A stretch of DNA of 64,000 nucleotides from Pyxidicoccus xibeiensis (GCF_024198175.1 NZ_JAJVKV010000014.1:124001-188000); one strand, 5' to 3'. Shown: positions 49,213 through 59,177, numbered from the stretch's first letter. Translations and numbers: made by a program. Notes: generated by a model from the sequence alone, not told the origin.

Positions 49213-52200
49213 TCAGTCCTCCACCAGGTCCACCCGGAGCGAGGTGCCCTCGGGACGGTGGTTCCACTCGTGGAACGAGGTGCGGAAGTCCTCCACCGCC
49301 TCGAAGAGGAAGCCATACCGGCGCAGGACGACCTCTCCGTGTCCGGCGTTCCGCGTCTCCAGCCCGAGGGCGAAGGGCGCATGGGGGCCAGGGGAGGGCA
49401 GGGGCCGCATGAAGAGGCGGCGGTCTCCCTCCAGCCGGAACAGCAGGGCGGTGAGATGCCCGAGCACCCAGCCAGCGGCCGCCTCACGCGCCTCGGGCGA
49501 CGGCGCGTCGATGGCCAGCACCAGCCGGGCGGGTGGCTTGTACGTCCGGTCCAGCGGCTCGAAGAGGGCTTCCCAGGACTCCGCGGTGCCCTGGGCGCGC
49601 GCGGAGGCGACCACCTCGCGGGCCCGGGTCAGCTCGTCGCGCAGCGTGCGGGAGGTGGAGCGCGAGATGTTGCGCGCGGTGTTCCGGGGGGGCGCCGCGG
49701 GCGCGAGGATGGGCAGGAGGTCCCGCTTGCCATCCGGGCTGTAGCGCGCCGTCTCCGGGGTGAGCGTCACCGGCTGGGGCCAGCGCCAGGTGGAGAACGT
49801 CTCGAAGAAGCGCGCGAGCAGCGCCGCGTCCGAGCCGGCGTCCTGTTCGCTCATCCGCGTGCAGGCCCAGGCGGCCAGGATGGACCAGGACAGGCCGCCC
49901 AGGTAGCCCAGCGCGTGGGAGTAGAGGCCGCGGGCCTTCGCCCAGGCCTTCACCGCGCGCAGCAGGGTGCGGAAGCGCTCGGGGGCTGCTCCCGCGTGCT
50001 CCAGCGCGTCGAGCAGGCCCCGCGTGTCCGCCAGCCCGAGGACGGAGCGGAGGCCCGGGACGTCGAGCCGCTCGGAGTGCAGCGCCAGCAGCGTCTCGGG
50101 AGGGCAGGGGTCCACGCCCTCGGGACGGCTGGCATAGGAGAGGTCGATGCTCACGCCTCCGAGGGAGAGCTTCACCAGCGGAATGGCGGCGTCCGCCACG
50201 AAGCGCGCGGACGCGGGGCCTGCTTCCTGGATGAGCGCTCGTGCGAAGTCCTCGCGCAACAGGCTCGCGGGGCCGATGGCCACCGCATCCACGTCACTGC
50301 CCGCGCCGTCCGTTCCCAGGAGGTACGAGCCATACGGGTGGAGCTCCGCGCCGACACGCGTGCAGAGGGCCTGGAGTTGCTCCACCGCCGCCGTGCGCGC
50401 GGCGCGGGCTTCGGGGGCCGCCGCGGCGCCGTGGCGGGCCAGGGCGGCGTGGAGGAGGGTGTCAGTCGCTCGGGCGTCCTCGGGGGTGGGGGCGCTTCTG
50501 GGCTGCTTGCCCGCGAGGGGAATGCGCCGGACGACCTCGAACGGCGTGTCCCCCTTCCTGCGGATGATGCACACCTCGCGTGCCTCGAAGGTGAGCGGAC
50601 GCCAGTGCTTCTCCCATGCGGACAGCGTGCGCGCGAGGTCGGTGGCGCTGGCGCGGGGAAGCTGGCCGACGGAGAGGTGCGGCGTGAAGCCGCGCGCGGA
50701 CTTGTGGCCCTGGTCGTCGCACTCGGGCAGGGCCTGCTCGAGCTTCGCGTGCAGGGCCTGGAGTGCTCCGTACGGCTTGTCCTCCGGGCGGAGCCACGCC
50801 GTCACGTTGGCGCGGTGCTCGAAGTGGTGGAAGCCGGAGAGCGTCACCTGGAAGGGCTTCACGTCGCGAAGCGCCTCGGTGAGCAGCGCCTCGACCTCGT
50901 CGAAGGACTCCTCGGGGAGGAAGGGGTAGAGGAGCGTGACGTGCGGCATCCACCGGGTGAACTTCGCGTCGTGCTTCCGCCGCAGGGCCTGGATGGGCTC
51001 CCACACCTCGTCGGGCGGGATGAGCACCACCGCCGTGTGGTGGACGAGCCGGGCCGCGCGGGGGCGGGAGGGCGCGGGCTCCTGGGGGACGTCGCCCCGG
51101 CGCAGGACGCAGCGCAGGCCGAAGTGGTCGGACAGGAAGAGGGCCGCTCCAGTGGGCGCGGGAGGCCCCTTCAGGGGCGCCTCGCCAAACAGCTCCACGG
51201 CCTGCGCGGTGAGCCTCCCGGACGGTGAGCACACCAGCACCCGGTCCAGCCGCTGCCGCCGGCCCGAGGTGGTGGTGGTCGCCGCCAGCGCGTTGAGGGC
51301 GGGGTCGTACGTCTCGCCGCCCTCTCCGGGTCGCAGCGTGGGCCAGGCGTCCACGAAGCCCGCGTCGGCGAAGGCGTCGGCCTCGGGCTCGCCGTCGCCG
51401 AAGTTGAAGTCACCCGCCAGCACCACGTCCGGCGCGCCTTCCTCTGCTTGCGTCCCCAACGTGCGTGCCCACTCGACGAGCGTCCGGACCTGGGAGGCCC
51501 GCGCGTTGCCGCCGGAGGGTGCGTGGTTGCTCGTCAGGTGCTGCGTGGCCACCCACAGCGGGTGGCCCGCCACGGCGAGCCGGGCCGCGATGATGCGCTT
51601 GTCCCGGGTGAAGACGCGCTGGCACAGCGTGGCGAACGGGACGCGGGACAGGAGCACCTGTCCATAAGGCGTCACGGTGGCGGCGCCCGGACCTTCGGAG
51701 AGCCAGTAGCCCTCACGCACCCACGGCTCCGCGAGCAGCGCCTGGAGGAAGGGCGCGGTGACTTCCTGCAGGGCGATGAGGTCCGCGTCCAGCGTCTGGA
51801 GCTGCGCGAGCGTGGCGGGCGTCCGTCGCTCCGTGGCCAGCTTCTCCGCGTCGTGCAGGTCGAACAGCACGTTGAAGGTGACGAGCGTGAGCTGCTCGGG
51901 CGAGGGGCGCGGGCGGGTGTCATCGGCCTGGGCGGAGGACTCCACCCACGTGGAGGTCCGCGCATCGAACCGGTACGCCGGCAGCGGGGTGAAGCCGGAG
52001 GCTTCTCGCGAGGCAGCGGGCGCGGCCCTGGGCGCTGGTGCCACGTCCGCCCGCGCGGGAGCCGCCACGGGGGCGGGCTCCTCGGCGGACGGGGTGAGGG
52101 AGTCGAGCAGGTCGAGGCGCTGCTTGCGGTCCCACACCACCTGGCGGCCGCGCTTGAAGTACCAGACGCGGTGCCAGGGAATCTCCCCATCGGGGACGAA

Positions 52201-52335
52201 GGCCTCGAAGGGCATCTCCTCCAGCGCTTCGAGGTGGGCGTCGTAGCCGATGACGAACTCACGGGCATCGAGCCGCGGGTCCCAGCGGATGCGGTGGTAC
52301 ACCTCGCGGCTGGTCGTGAAGCGTTCCTGGGACAT
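49213..52335 (-). CDS. Four-domain RNA-end processing protein: MJ1316, EEP, 2H phosphoesterase, nucleotidyltransferase
   Basis: 1040 residues from the ATG at 52335. (1) MJ1316/DUF504 domain, about 10-75: REVYHRIRWDPRLD, IPWHRVWYFKRGRQVVWDR, proposed to recognise RNA cyclic ends. (2) Endonuclease/exonuclease/phosphatase domain, about 150-410: VTFNVLFDLHD, ALQEVTAPF, GDFNFGDGE, LSDHFGLRCVL. (3) 2H phosphoesterase, about 430-610: HVT at 465 and HLS at 553, which opens 2',3'-cyclic phosphates. (4) Poly(A)-polymerase-type nucleotidyltransferase, about 645-980, with LLGTDGAGSDVDAVAIG (Asp 681, 683) and a PAP/OAS-like helical part. All active residues look intact, so the protein could cut, trim, heal and extend RNA ends in one chain. 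Gene stands alone on the minus strand. Confidence 0.85.
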   Translation of the reverse strand: MSQERFTTSREVYHRIRWDPRLDAREFVIGYDAHLEALEEMPFEAFVPDGEIPWHRVWYFKRGRQVVWDRKQRLDLLDSLTPSAEEPAPVAAPARADVAPAPRAAPAASREASGFTPLPAYRFDARTSTWVESSAQADDTRPRPSPEQLTLVTFNVLFDLHDAEKLATERRTPATLAQLQTLDADLIALQEVTAPFLQALLAEPWVREGYWLSEGPGAATVTPYGQVLLSRVPFATLCQRVFTRDKRIIAARLAVAGHPLWVATQHLTSNHAPSGGNARASQVRTLVEWARTLGTQAEEGAPDVVLAGDFNFGDGEPEADAFADAGFVDAWPTLRPGEGGETYDPALNALAATTTTSGRRQRLDRVLVCSPSGRLTAQAVELFGEAPLKGPPAPTGAALFLSDHFGLRCVLRRGDVPQEPAPSRPRAARLVHHTAVVLIPPDEVWEPIQALRRKHDAKFTRWMPHVTLLYPFLPEESFDEVEALLTEALRDVKPFQVTLSGFHHFEHRANVTAWLRPEDKPYGALQALHAKLEQALPECDDQGHKSARGFTPHLSVGQLPRASATDLARTLSAWEKHWRPLTFEAREVCIIRRKGDTPFEVVRRIPLAGKQPRSAPTPEDARATDTLLHAALARHGAAAAPEARAARTAAVEQLQALCTRVGAELHPYGSYLLGTDGAGSDVDAVAIGPASLLREDFARALIQEAGPASARFVADAAIPLVKLSLGGVSIDLSYASRPEGVDPCPPETLLALHSERLDVPGLRSVLGLADTRGLLDALEHAGAAPERFRTLLRAVKAWAKARGLYSHALGYLGGLSWSILAAWACTRMSEQDAGSDAALLARFFETFSTWRWPQPVTLTPETARYSPDGKRDLLPILAPAAPPRNTARNISRSTSRTLRDELTRAREVVASARAQGTAESWEALFEPLDRTYKPPARLVLAIDAPSPEAREAAAGWVLGHLTALLFRLEGDRRLFMRPLPSPGPHAPFALGLETRNAGHGEVVLRRYGFLFEAVEDFRTSFHEWNHRPEGTSLRVDLVED

Positions 52336-52485
52336 GACGGTGGCTCGCGAGCAAGGGGCCCTGCAGCGTACCCAAAGCCCGACAGGTGAAGCAGCAGGGC
52401 CCGGTGCGCGAGGCACCTGACGCCGGGCCGGAGTCCCAGCTGACAGGTGCCCCGGACGGGGCCACCCACCGAGGGCCCGGCGCGC

Positions 52486-53850
52486 TCAGGTCGGATTCAC
52501 GCCCGCGACGAGGTAGAAGCGGAACTCGCCCGAGTTGACGCCGTAGGCCACATCCACGCCCACCAGCGGGAGGACGACGTTGCGCAGGTACAGGCGCAGC
52601 CCCGCGCCCACCCCCTGCGCCACCGTGGCGCCGTCCAGCCCCTCCTCCGCGTCCGGGAGGAAGCCGCGCACCACGCGCCCATTCACGTCGCGCAGCTCGC
52701 GGTCCTCGGGGATGTCGCGCCACAGCATCAGCCCTGAGTCGGAGAAGGCCACGCCCCGGAAGGACAGCTGGCGGACGGTGAAGAGGGGGAAGTGGTACTC
52801 GGCGGTGAAGGACAGCCGCGTGTCGCCGCGGAACTGGCGGTGGAGGAAGCCGCGCAGCGAGTTGCCGCCCAGCACCAGCTCCTGGTGGAAGGGCAGGTCC
52901 ATGCCGGCGGCGGCCTCGCCCCGCAGCACCAGGTTGTGCTCGCCCATCAGCCGCAGGCCGTGCCGGTACAGCAGCCCGAAGCGCCGGTAGGTGAACTCGC
53001 TCCACACGCCGGGGGTGGACACCTCGTACGAGGCCTCGATGTTGAGGCCCTCCATGACGGCATGCAGGTTCTGCCGCGTGTCCACGCCCACCATCAGCCG
53101 CAGCGAGGTGTCCCGCTGCGAGGGGCCCGTCGAGAAGGCCTGCGTGGTGACCTCCTCGTCGTCGCTGGGCGACTTCGCGTCGATGCTCATCAGCCGGTAC
53201 TTCGCCGCCGCGCGCACGCGCTCGAAGAGCATCACCCCCAGCTCGCCGCTGATGGACGCCGAGTTGAGGCGCGTGCGGCGCACCACCTCCGGGTCCTCCT
53301 GGCTCGCTCCGGACAGGTACTCGTCCACGCGGTCACTGCGCAGCTGTCCCTCCAGGCTGAAGCGCAGCTGCGGCAGGCCGAAGAGGTTCGGGTCCAGGTA
53401 GCCGGCGAACACGCCGCTCTCCGCCGTGCTCACCTGCGCCGCCGCTCCGAACTTCTTGCTGCGGCCCCACAGGTTGTTCTCCGCGTACAGCACGCCGCCG
53501 CCGATGTTGGACGACGACAGCGCGAAGGTGGGCGCCACCACCCAGGACGCCTTGTCCTCCACTTCGAGGATGACGCGCACCCCGCCCGTGCCCGTGGGCT
53601 CGGTGGTGACGCGCACCTCTTGAAAGAGGCCCGTGGCCACCAGGCGCCGCTCGATTCGGGTCAGGTCGTCGTCGGTGATGGCGTCGCCCGCGTCCACCCG
53701 CGAGTACGCCTGCACCGTCTCCGGCTTCGTCTTCTCCGGGCCGCGCACCACGACCTCGTCCACCACGCGCCCCGGCTCCTGGGCCTCTGCGCCCCGCGCC
53801 ACCAGGCCCATCACCAGCGCCGCACACCACTTCACCACTCGTCCGCTCAT
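52486..53850 (-). CDS. BamA/Omp85-family outer-membrane barrel with one POTRA domain
   Basis: 454 residues from the ATG at 53850; signal CAALVMGLVARGAEA. One POTRA domain at 25-110 (VVDEVVVRGPEKTKPETVQAY, LTRIERRLVATGLFQEVRV), then a 16-strand-type barrel with the family motif GGNSLRGF near residue 300 (the RGF of lid loop L6). Full Omp85 assembly factors have five POTRA domains; single-POTRA forms are the TamA/CirA-like accessory type. Substrate unknown. A weak hairpin GCCCC-GGAC-GGGGC at 52449-52462 follows the stop. Confidence 0.85.
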   Translation of the reverse strand: MSGRVVKWCAALVMGLVARGAEAQEPGRVVDEVVVRGPEKTKPETVQAYSRVDAGDAITDDDLTRIERRLVATGLFQEVRVTTEPTGTGGVRVILEVEDKASWVVAPTFALSSSNIGGGVLYAENNLWGRSKKFGAAAQVSTAESGVFAGYLDPNLFGLPQLRFSLEGQLRSDRVDEYLSGASQEDPEVVRRTRLNSASISGELGVMLFERVRAAAKYRLMSIDAKSPSDDEEVTTQAFSTGPSQRDTSLRLMVGVDTRQNLHAVMEGLNIEASYEVSTPGVWSEFTYRRFGLLYRHGLRLMGEHNLVLRGEAAAGMDLPFHQELVLGGNSLRGFLHRQFRGDTRLSFTAEYHFPLFTVRQLSFRGVAFSDSGLMLWRDIPEDRELRDVNGRVVRGFLPDAEEGLDGATVAQGVGAGLRLYLRNVVLPLVGVDVAYGVNSGEFRFYLVAGVNPT

Positions 53851-53957
53851 TGCTCGTGCCACGTCCGTGCCGTCTTCCAGGGGGCCTCCGGCCCGGGCCC
53901 ACGGGCGCAACCCTACCTCCAGACGCGAGCCCGGCGGGCATCTGCTATGCCATGTGA

Positions 53958-54689
53958 ATGATTTCGCTCTTCCGCCAGCTCCGGCGCCGACGCCTTCAGC
54001 GCAACCCCTTCCCGGAGGCCTGGCTGGGCTACCTGGACGCGCGGGTGCCCTTCTTCCGCACGCTGTCTCCGGAGCTGAAGACGCCCTTCCTCGACAAGCT
54101 CAAGGTCTTCGCCTGGGAGAAGGAGTTCGTCGGAGCGGGCGGGCTCACCATCACCGACGAGATTCGCGTGGTGGTGTCCGCCTCGGCGGTGCAGCTCGTC
54201 CTGCACCTGGACCTGGCGTATTACGACGCCCTGCGGGAGGTCATCGTCTATCCCGCCGCCTTCAAGCTGCCGGACCGCACCGGCGCGGTGCTGGGGGAGG
54301 CGAAGCACTGGGGCAGCGTCATCCTCTCCTGGGAGGCGGTGGTGGCGGGGCTGCGCAACCCGGCGGACGGACACGACACCGCCACCCACGAGTTCGCGCA
54401 CGTGCTGGACCGGGCGGACGGCGCCTTCGACGGGACGCCGGAGCTGCGGCGGTACTCGCACTACCAGGCGTGGGGCTCGGTGATGAGCGAGCACTTCCGC
54501 AAGCTCCAGGACGGGCAGCGCCAGGAGCGGCAGGTGCTGGACGACTACGGCGGGCTCAACGAGGCGGAGTTCTTCGCCGTGGCCACCGAGTCCTTCTTCG
54601 AGAAGCCCCGGCAGATGCGGGAGAAGACTCCTGGCCTCTATGAGGAGCTGAAGCGGTTCTACGGCTGGGACCCGGCCACGGAGGGCTGA
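53958..54689 (+). CDS. mtfA: Zinc peptidase of the MtfA family
   Basis: 243 residues, length as expected. HEFAH motif at 144-148 (H144, E145, H148), downstream EFFAVATESFFEKP that carries the third ligand Glu. E. coli MtfA is an aminopeptidase that binds Mlc and so links to glucose control; the role here is unproven. No signal peptide. Divergent from the Omp85 gene by 107 bases. Confidence 0.88.
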   Translation: MISLFRQLRRRRLQRNPFPEAWLGYLDARVPFFRTLSPELKTPFLDKLKVFAWEKEFVGAGGLTITDEIRVVVSASAVQLVLHLDLAYYDALREVIVYPAAFKLPDRTGAVLGEAKHWGSVILSWEAVVAGLRNPADGHDTATHEFAHVLDRADGAFDGTPELRRYSHYQAWGSVMSEHFRKLQDGQRQERQVLDDYGGLNEAEFFAVATESFFEKPRQMREKTPGLYEELKRFYGWDPATEG

Positions 54690-54760
54690 AGGCCCGCGCG
54701 CGAGGGCCCGGGCTGTGGTAGGCGACGGACGCGGTGTCCATCCTCCTGGAGGAGCACTTC

Positions 54761-55714
54761 ATGTCCGCACCCGGCAGCACGGCTGCTTCCATGTTCATCG
54801 ACCTGGAGCGTGAGGCGTGGCGGGCCCTGCGTGCCTCGACGCCGCTGCCGCTCTCCGAGGCGGAGGTCGACGGGCTCCGGGGCCTGGGCGAGCAGCTGGA
54901 TATGGAGGAGGTGGTGGACGTCTACCTGCCGCTCTCCCGGCTGCTCAACCTCCAGGTGGCCGCGGCGCAGCGGCTGTGGGCGGAGCAGCAGGCGTTCCTC
55001 GGAGGCCATGCCCGGAAGGTGCCGTTCATCATCGCCATCGCCGGGAGCGTGGCGGTGGGCAAGAGCACGACGGCCCGCATCCTCCAGGCCCTGCTGGGGC
55101 GCTGGCCGGACCACCCGCGCGTGGAGCTGGTGACGACGGACGGCTTCCTGTTCCCCAACCGCATCCTCACCGAGCGCGGGCTGATGAAGCGCAAGGGCTT
55201 CCCGGAGAGCTATGACCGGCGCGGCCTGGTGCGCTTTCTCGCGGAGCTCAAGGCCGGGCGCCCGGAGGTGACGGCGCCGGTGTACTCGCACCTCGTCTAC
55301 GACGTGGTGCCCGAGGAGGCGAAGGTCATCCGCCAGCCGGACATCCTCATCCTGGAGGGACTCAACGTCCTGCAGTCCGGGCCGGTGGAGGGCAAGCGGA
55401 TGCCGGGCACGTTCCTGTCCGACTTCTTCGACTTCTCCATCTACGTGGACGCCAGCGAGCACGACATCCGCCACTGGTACGTCAACCGCTTCCTCCAGCT
55501 GCAGCAGACGGCGTTCCGCGACGAGCGCAGCTACTTCCGCCGCTTCTCCGAGCTCACCCACGAGCAGGCCGTGGCCATGGCCGAGTCGGTGTGGGCCGAA
55601 ATCAACGGGCCCAACCTGGCGCAGAACATCGCGCCCACGCGCTCGCGGGCCCGGCTGATTCTCACCAAGGGGCCGGACCACAAGGTGAAGCGCGTCCGCC
55701 TGCGCAAGCAGTAG
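54761..55714 (+). CDS. coaA: Type I pantothenate kinase
   Basis: 317 residues from the ATG at 54761 (TGGAGGAG upstream). P-loop AIAGSVAVGKSTTARIL, TTDGFLFPNRILTERGLM (catalytic Asp and substrate site), YSHLVYDVVPEE, and VNRFLQLQQTAF. It phosphorylates pantothenate, the first and controlled step of CoA synthesis. Seventy-one bases after mtfA; co-transcription possible. Converges on the gluzincin gene with four bases between stops. Confidence 0.95.
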   Translation: MSAPGSTAASMFIDLEREAWRALRASTPLPLSEAEVDGLRGLGEQLDMEEVVDVYLPLSRLLNLQVAAAQRLWAEQQAFLGGHARKVPFIIAIAGSVAVGKSTTARILQALLGRWPDHPRVELVTTDGFLFPNRILTERGLMKRKGFPESYDRRGLVRFLAELKAGRPEVTAPVYSHLVYDVVPEEAKVIRQPDILILEGLNVLQSGPVEGKRMPGTFLSDFFDFSIYVDASEHDIRHWYVNRFLQLQQTAFRDERSYFRRFSELTHEQAVAMAESVWAEINGPNLAQNIAPTRSRARLILTKGPDHKVKRVRLRKQ

Positions 55715-55718
55715 CGGC

Positions 55719-57329
55719 TCACGGCGCGGGCGCGGCCTTCGCGCAGAGCGTCCCGTCGGTGAGCCCCGCCAGCCGCTCCGTCAGCACCCGCTCCACCTCC
55801 GGGTTGCCCTCCTCCTGGATGAGCTCGAGGGCGCGCTGCTCCGTCTGGACGGCCTCCTCGCACGCGCCGCTGCCCGCGAGCGCCATGGCGTATGTGTCCA
55901 GCGCGTAGGTGCTCCACGGCGTCAGCGTGACGGCCCACTGCGCCAGGGGGAGTGCCTCCTCGATGCGGCCCTGCGTGACGAGCTGCCACGCCAGGCCCGT
56001 CGCCGCGTAGGCATTGCGCGGCTCCAATTCGAGGGCCTTCTTGTAGGCCGCCTCGCGCTCCACCCGGGCCTCGGGCTCCGAGCCCAGGGCGGTGGCGAGC
56101 AGCAGCCACGCCTCGCTCTCGTCGGGCCAGGCCTCCACCGCGGCGCGGGCAATGGCGGGCCGCTCGCCCTCGGGCGCACTCCACAGCTTCGTGGACAGGG
56201 CCAGCAGGCTCTTCGGGTCCAGCCGCAGCGCCTCGTCCAGCTCGTCCTTCATCAGCTTCTTGCGGTTCTGGATGAAGGGCTCCCGGGGGGCCATGTTGGC
56301 GGCCAGCGCGGCCAGCTTCGCGCGGATGGCGTGCACCTCCGCGTCGTCGAGCACCTGCTCCACGTAGCTGGTGCCCACCGGAGGCACCTTCACCGTGCGC
56401 TCCGGGAAGGAGCGCTTGCGGACGTACTCCAGCAGCAGCTTGTCCAGCACCTGGGTCTCCAGCTCGGGCAGCGCGCGCCGCAGGGCCACGTCGGGCTCGA
56501 CGCCTTGCGCGAGCAGGGCCTGGTACGCGGCGAACTCCTGGGGCCGGGCGTTGACGAGCCAGTGCACCATGAGCCAGCTCCCCGCGTACATCGCCGCGAC
56601 GAGCTGGTCCCGCTCGTCCTCGGCCACGGATTGTTCCTCGGCGCGGTTCCAGGCGAACAGCCGGCTCGTCGTCCAGGGCACAGGCTGTCTGCGCCGGGTG
56701 CTCTTGTCGAGCTTCGCCTCGACCCAGCGCAGCCGCCACACCACCTCATGGAGGGCCTCCAGGTGCGGCCCGCCGACGATGGCCGTCGTCCCATCCTCGG
56801 ACAGGCGCAGCAGCTCCAGGTACTCGGCCAGGCCCTCCGACAGCCAGCGGGGCTGGCGGGCGAGGGCGTAGGTGCTGAGGTGGTGCGCCAGCTCGTGGTT
56901 CAGCCGCGAGGACGAGGCCTCCGAGCGCCCCGAGAAGCGCCGCTCCCACGAGTCCGGAGTGCCCGGCAGGACGATGAGCGCCTCGCTCTCCCCCTTGAAG
57001 AAGAAGGCCCGCACGCGCCGGGGGTAGAGCCCCTCGAACTCGCCCACGTCGCGGAGCACGTAGACCTGGAGCTTCTGCATCGGCTGGCCCAGCACGTGGG
57101 GCCACATGGCCGCGAGCATGGCGACGCGCGTGCGCTCCAGCTGCACCATGGCCTTGCGCGCCTCGTCGGAGGGCAGGTCCGTCTGGAGCGTGAAGTGGTC
57201 GCTGTCCAGCTGCACCCACGGGCGGCCGCCCTCGCCCGGGCACCGGGTGAAGCGGGGGCCCACCACGCAGGCCACCTGGGATGAGACGAGGAACGCGAGC
57301 AGCGCTCCCATCGCGAGGCCATGACGCAC
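55719..57329 (-). CDS. Secreted or lipidated gluzincin-like peptidase with TPR tail
   Basis: 536 residues from the GTG at 57329 (GGAGGAG upstream). Signal RHGLAMGALLAFLVSSQVAC, probably lipidated at Cys. Peptidase MA-like domain with LNHELAHHLSTYA (H145, E146, H149) and the later EGLAEYLELL that gives the third ligand. From about residue 350 there are TPR-like repeats (ELDEALRLDPKSLLALST, AYKKALELEPRNAYAATGL). Family function unknown; envelope protein turnover is plausible. Confidence 0.78.
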   Translation of the reverse strand: MRHGLAMGALLAFLVSSQVACVVGPRFTRCPGEGGRPWVQLDSDHFTLQTDLPSDEARKAMVQLERTRVAMLAAMWPHVLGQPMQKLQVYVLRDVGEFEGLYPRRVRAFFFKGESEALIVLPGTPDSWERRFSGRSEASSSRLNHELAHHLSTYALARQPRWLSEGLAEYLELLRLSEDGTTAIVGGPHLEALHEVVWRLRWVEAKLDKSTRRRQPVPWTTSRLFAWNRAEEQSVAEDERDQLVAAMYAGSWLMVHWLVNARPQEFAAYQALLAQGVEPDVALRRALPELETQVLDKLLLEYVRKRSFPERTVKVPPVGTSYVEQVLDDAEVHAIRAKLAALAANMAPREPFIQNRKKLMKDELDEALRLDPKSLLALSTKLWSAPEGERPAIARAAVEAWPDESEAWLLLATALGSEPEARVEREAAYKKALELEPRNAYAATGLAWQLVTQGRIEEALPLAQWAVTLTPWSTYALDTYAMALAGSGACEEAVQTEQRALELIQEEGNPEVERVLTERLAGLTDGTLCAKAAPAP

Positions 57330-57451
57330 TTCCAACACGCTCCTCCGCCGAGGCTCCCGCGCCCGGACCGTGACGGAAGTGTAGCCCGAGCCGCACGGAG
57401 CGCCGGAAGCCCGCCCACGTGCGTCATCAACGTCCGCACGGACGATATGTC

Positions 57452-57925
57452 TCACCGTGAGCGGCGTTGGGGGCGGACCATCTCGATGTGGGGGATGCCG
57501 TCCTCGTCGTAGACGTCCCCCTCGGCGTGGAAGCCGGTGCTCTCGTAGAAGCGCTGGAGGTAGTGCTGGGCGGAGATGCGGATGGGCACCGTGGGGAAGT
57601 CGGCGTCGAGCCTTGCAATGCCCCGCTCCACGAGCTCGCGTCCGAGGCCGCGCCCGCGTGCCCTGGGGGACGTCACCACCCGGCCCAGGCTGCTCGCGCC
57701 GGGGAACTTCACGTCGGGGGGCAGGATGCGCAGGTAGGCGGCGAGGAAGGGGACGCCGTCCGCGTCGTCATGGGCGAGCAGGTGGAGGGACGCGGCGTCC
57801 AGCCCGTCCACGTCCTGGTAGATGGAGCGCTGCTCCACCACGAACACCTCCTGCCGCAGGGCGAGCAGGGCGTACAGCTCGTCGAGGGTCAGCTCCCGGA
57901 AGCTCTTCCATTGCCAGCGCAGCAT
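57452..57925 (-). CDS. GNAT acetyltransferase, ElaA type
   Basis: 157 residues. ElaA-like N-terminus WKSFRELTLDELYALLALRQEVFVVEQ, then the acetyl-CoA loop SPRARGRGLGRELVE (RGxGxG/A variant) and C-terminal HYLQRFYESTGFHAEGD. Length and motifs match ElaA. Substrate unknown. 122 bases upstream of the gluzincin gene on the same strand. Confidence 0.88.
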   Translation of the reverse strand: MLRWQWKSFRELTLDELYALLALRQEVFVVEQRSIYQDVDGLDAASLHLLAHDDADGVPFLAAYLRILPPDVKFPGASSLGRVVTSPRARGRGLGRELVERGIARLDADFPTVPIRISAQHYLQRFYESTGFHAEGDVYDEDGIPHIEMVRPQRRSR

Positions 57926-58030
57926 GAGGCGGGCGTGTAGCACGCTCCGGTGCTCCGGTCCCAGACACCGCGTGCGCGGACCCACGCTCCCGCGCGGCGG
58001 AGGTCCGCTGCTGTTACCTTCGCGGCTGTC

Positions 58031-59101
58031 ATGACGAAGGACTCTGGAGCGCCGGGCCCGTCGCGCGGGCGCGTGGCGGCCGTCACGGTGGCGTCGCTGC
58101 TCGGCGCCGCGCTGGCCGAGGCTGCCCACCTGCCCGCGGGCGCCCTGCTGGGCGCGATGCTGGTGTCGATTGCCGGCGCGCTCTCGCTGTCCGTCCACGT
58201 GCCGGTGCCGCGCCCCCTGCTGGTGGTGGCGCAGGCCGTGCTGGGCGGCGCGCTGTGCTCCTCCTTCCGGCCGGAGGCCTGGGCCGCGCTCGCCGAGCAC
58301 TGGCACGTCGCGCTCGGCGCCGTGGTGGGCGTGGTGGCCGTGGCCCAGGGTGTGGCGCTCATCTGCGCGCGGCTGGGCCACCTGGATGCGCGCACCGCCA
58401 CGCTGGGCCTGATGCCCGGTGGCGCCTCGGCGATGATTGCGCTGAGCGAGGAACTGGGCACCGACTCACGGCTGGTGACGCTCTTCCAGTACGTGCGGTT
58501 GAGCGTCGTCATCCTCGTTGCCGTGCTGGTGGGGCGGTGGGTGGGGGACTCGCCGGACGTGCGGGTCGCCAGCGCGGCGGCGCTGCCCGGCGCACCGCCC
58601 CCGTGGCTCGCGTGGGGGACGACGGCACTGGTGGCGCTCGTTGGAGGCTGGCTCGGCGCCCGGCTGAAGCTGCCGGCGGGCATCTTCCTCGGGCCCGTGC
58701 TGCTGGGCATTCCACTCACGGCGATGGGCGTGCCGGTGGGGGCGTGGCCTCCGGGCGTGTTGCCGCTGGCGCTGTGGGTGCTCGGCGCGCGCGTGGGCAG
58801 CCAGTTCGACGCCGCGGCCGTGCACGAGCTGCGGCGCGTGGCACTCGTCGCCGTGATGGCCGCGCTGGCCATGGTGGGTGGCTGCCTGCTGCTCGCGTGG
58901 GGCTGGTCGGCCGCGAGCGGGGTGGACCTGCTCACCACCTACTTCGCCACCTCACCCGGCGGCGCCGACTCGCTGCTCGCGATTGCGCTGGGCACGCGTG
59001 CCACGCTGTCGCTGGTGCTCGCCGTGCAGGTGGGACGCCTGCTGCTCGTCTTCCTCGTCGCGCCCACCTTCCTGCGGCGCCTGTCCGCCCGCCCTCCCTG
59101 A
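58031..59101 (+). CDS. AbrB-family membrane protein (ammonia monooxygenase-like transporter)
   Basis: 356 residues with about ten membrane helices and the two-fold repeat of the AbrB/AmoA-like family. Each half carries a Pro-Gly-Gly loop: TLGLMPGGASAMIAL and TYFATSPGGADSLLAIAL. The family is thought to move small aromatic or organic compounds; the name refers to E. coli AbrB, not the Bacillus regulator. Divergent from the GNAT gene. Confidence 0.88.
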   Translation: MTKDSGAPGPSRGRVAAVTVASLLGAALAEAAHLPAGALLGAMLVSIAGALSLSVHVPVPRPLLVVAQAVLGGALCSSFRPEAWAALAEHWHVALGAVVGVVAVAQGVALICARLGHLDARTATLGLMPGGASAMIALSEELGTDSRLVTLFQYVRLSVVILVAVLVGRWVGDSPDVRVASAAALPGAPPPWLAWGTTALVALVGGWLGARLKLPAGIFLGPVLLGIPLTAMGVPVGAWPPGVLPLALWVLGARVGSQFDAAAVHELRRVALVAVMAALAMVGGCLLLAWGWSAASGVDLLTTYFATSPGGADSLLAIALGTRATLSLVLAVQVGRLLLVFLVAPTFLRRLSARPP

Positions 59102-59177
59102 CGACACTGGCGTACATGGGTGTCGGGAGTGCGCGTCTCCAGCGGCGCCAGGCCCGCATCATTATATGTAGGCCGCG

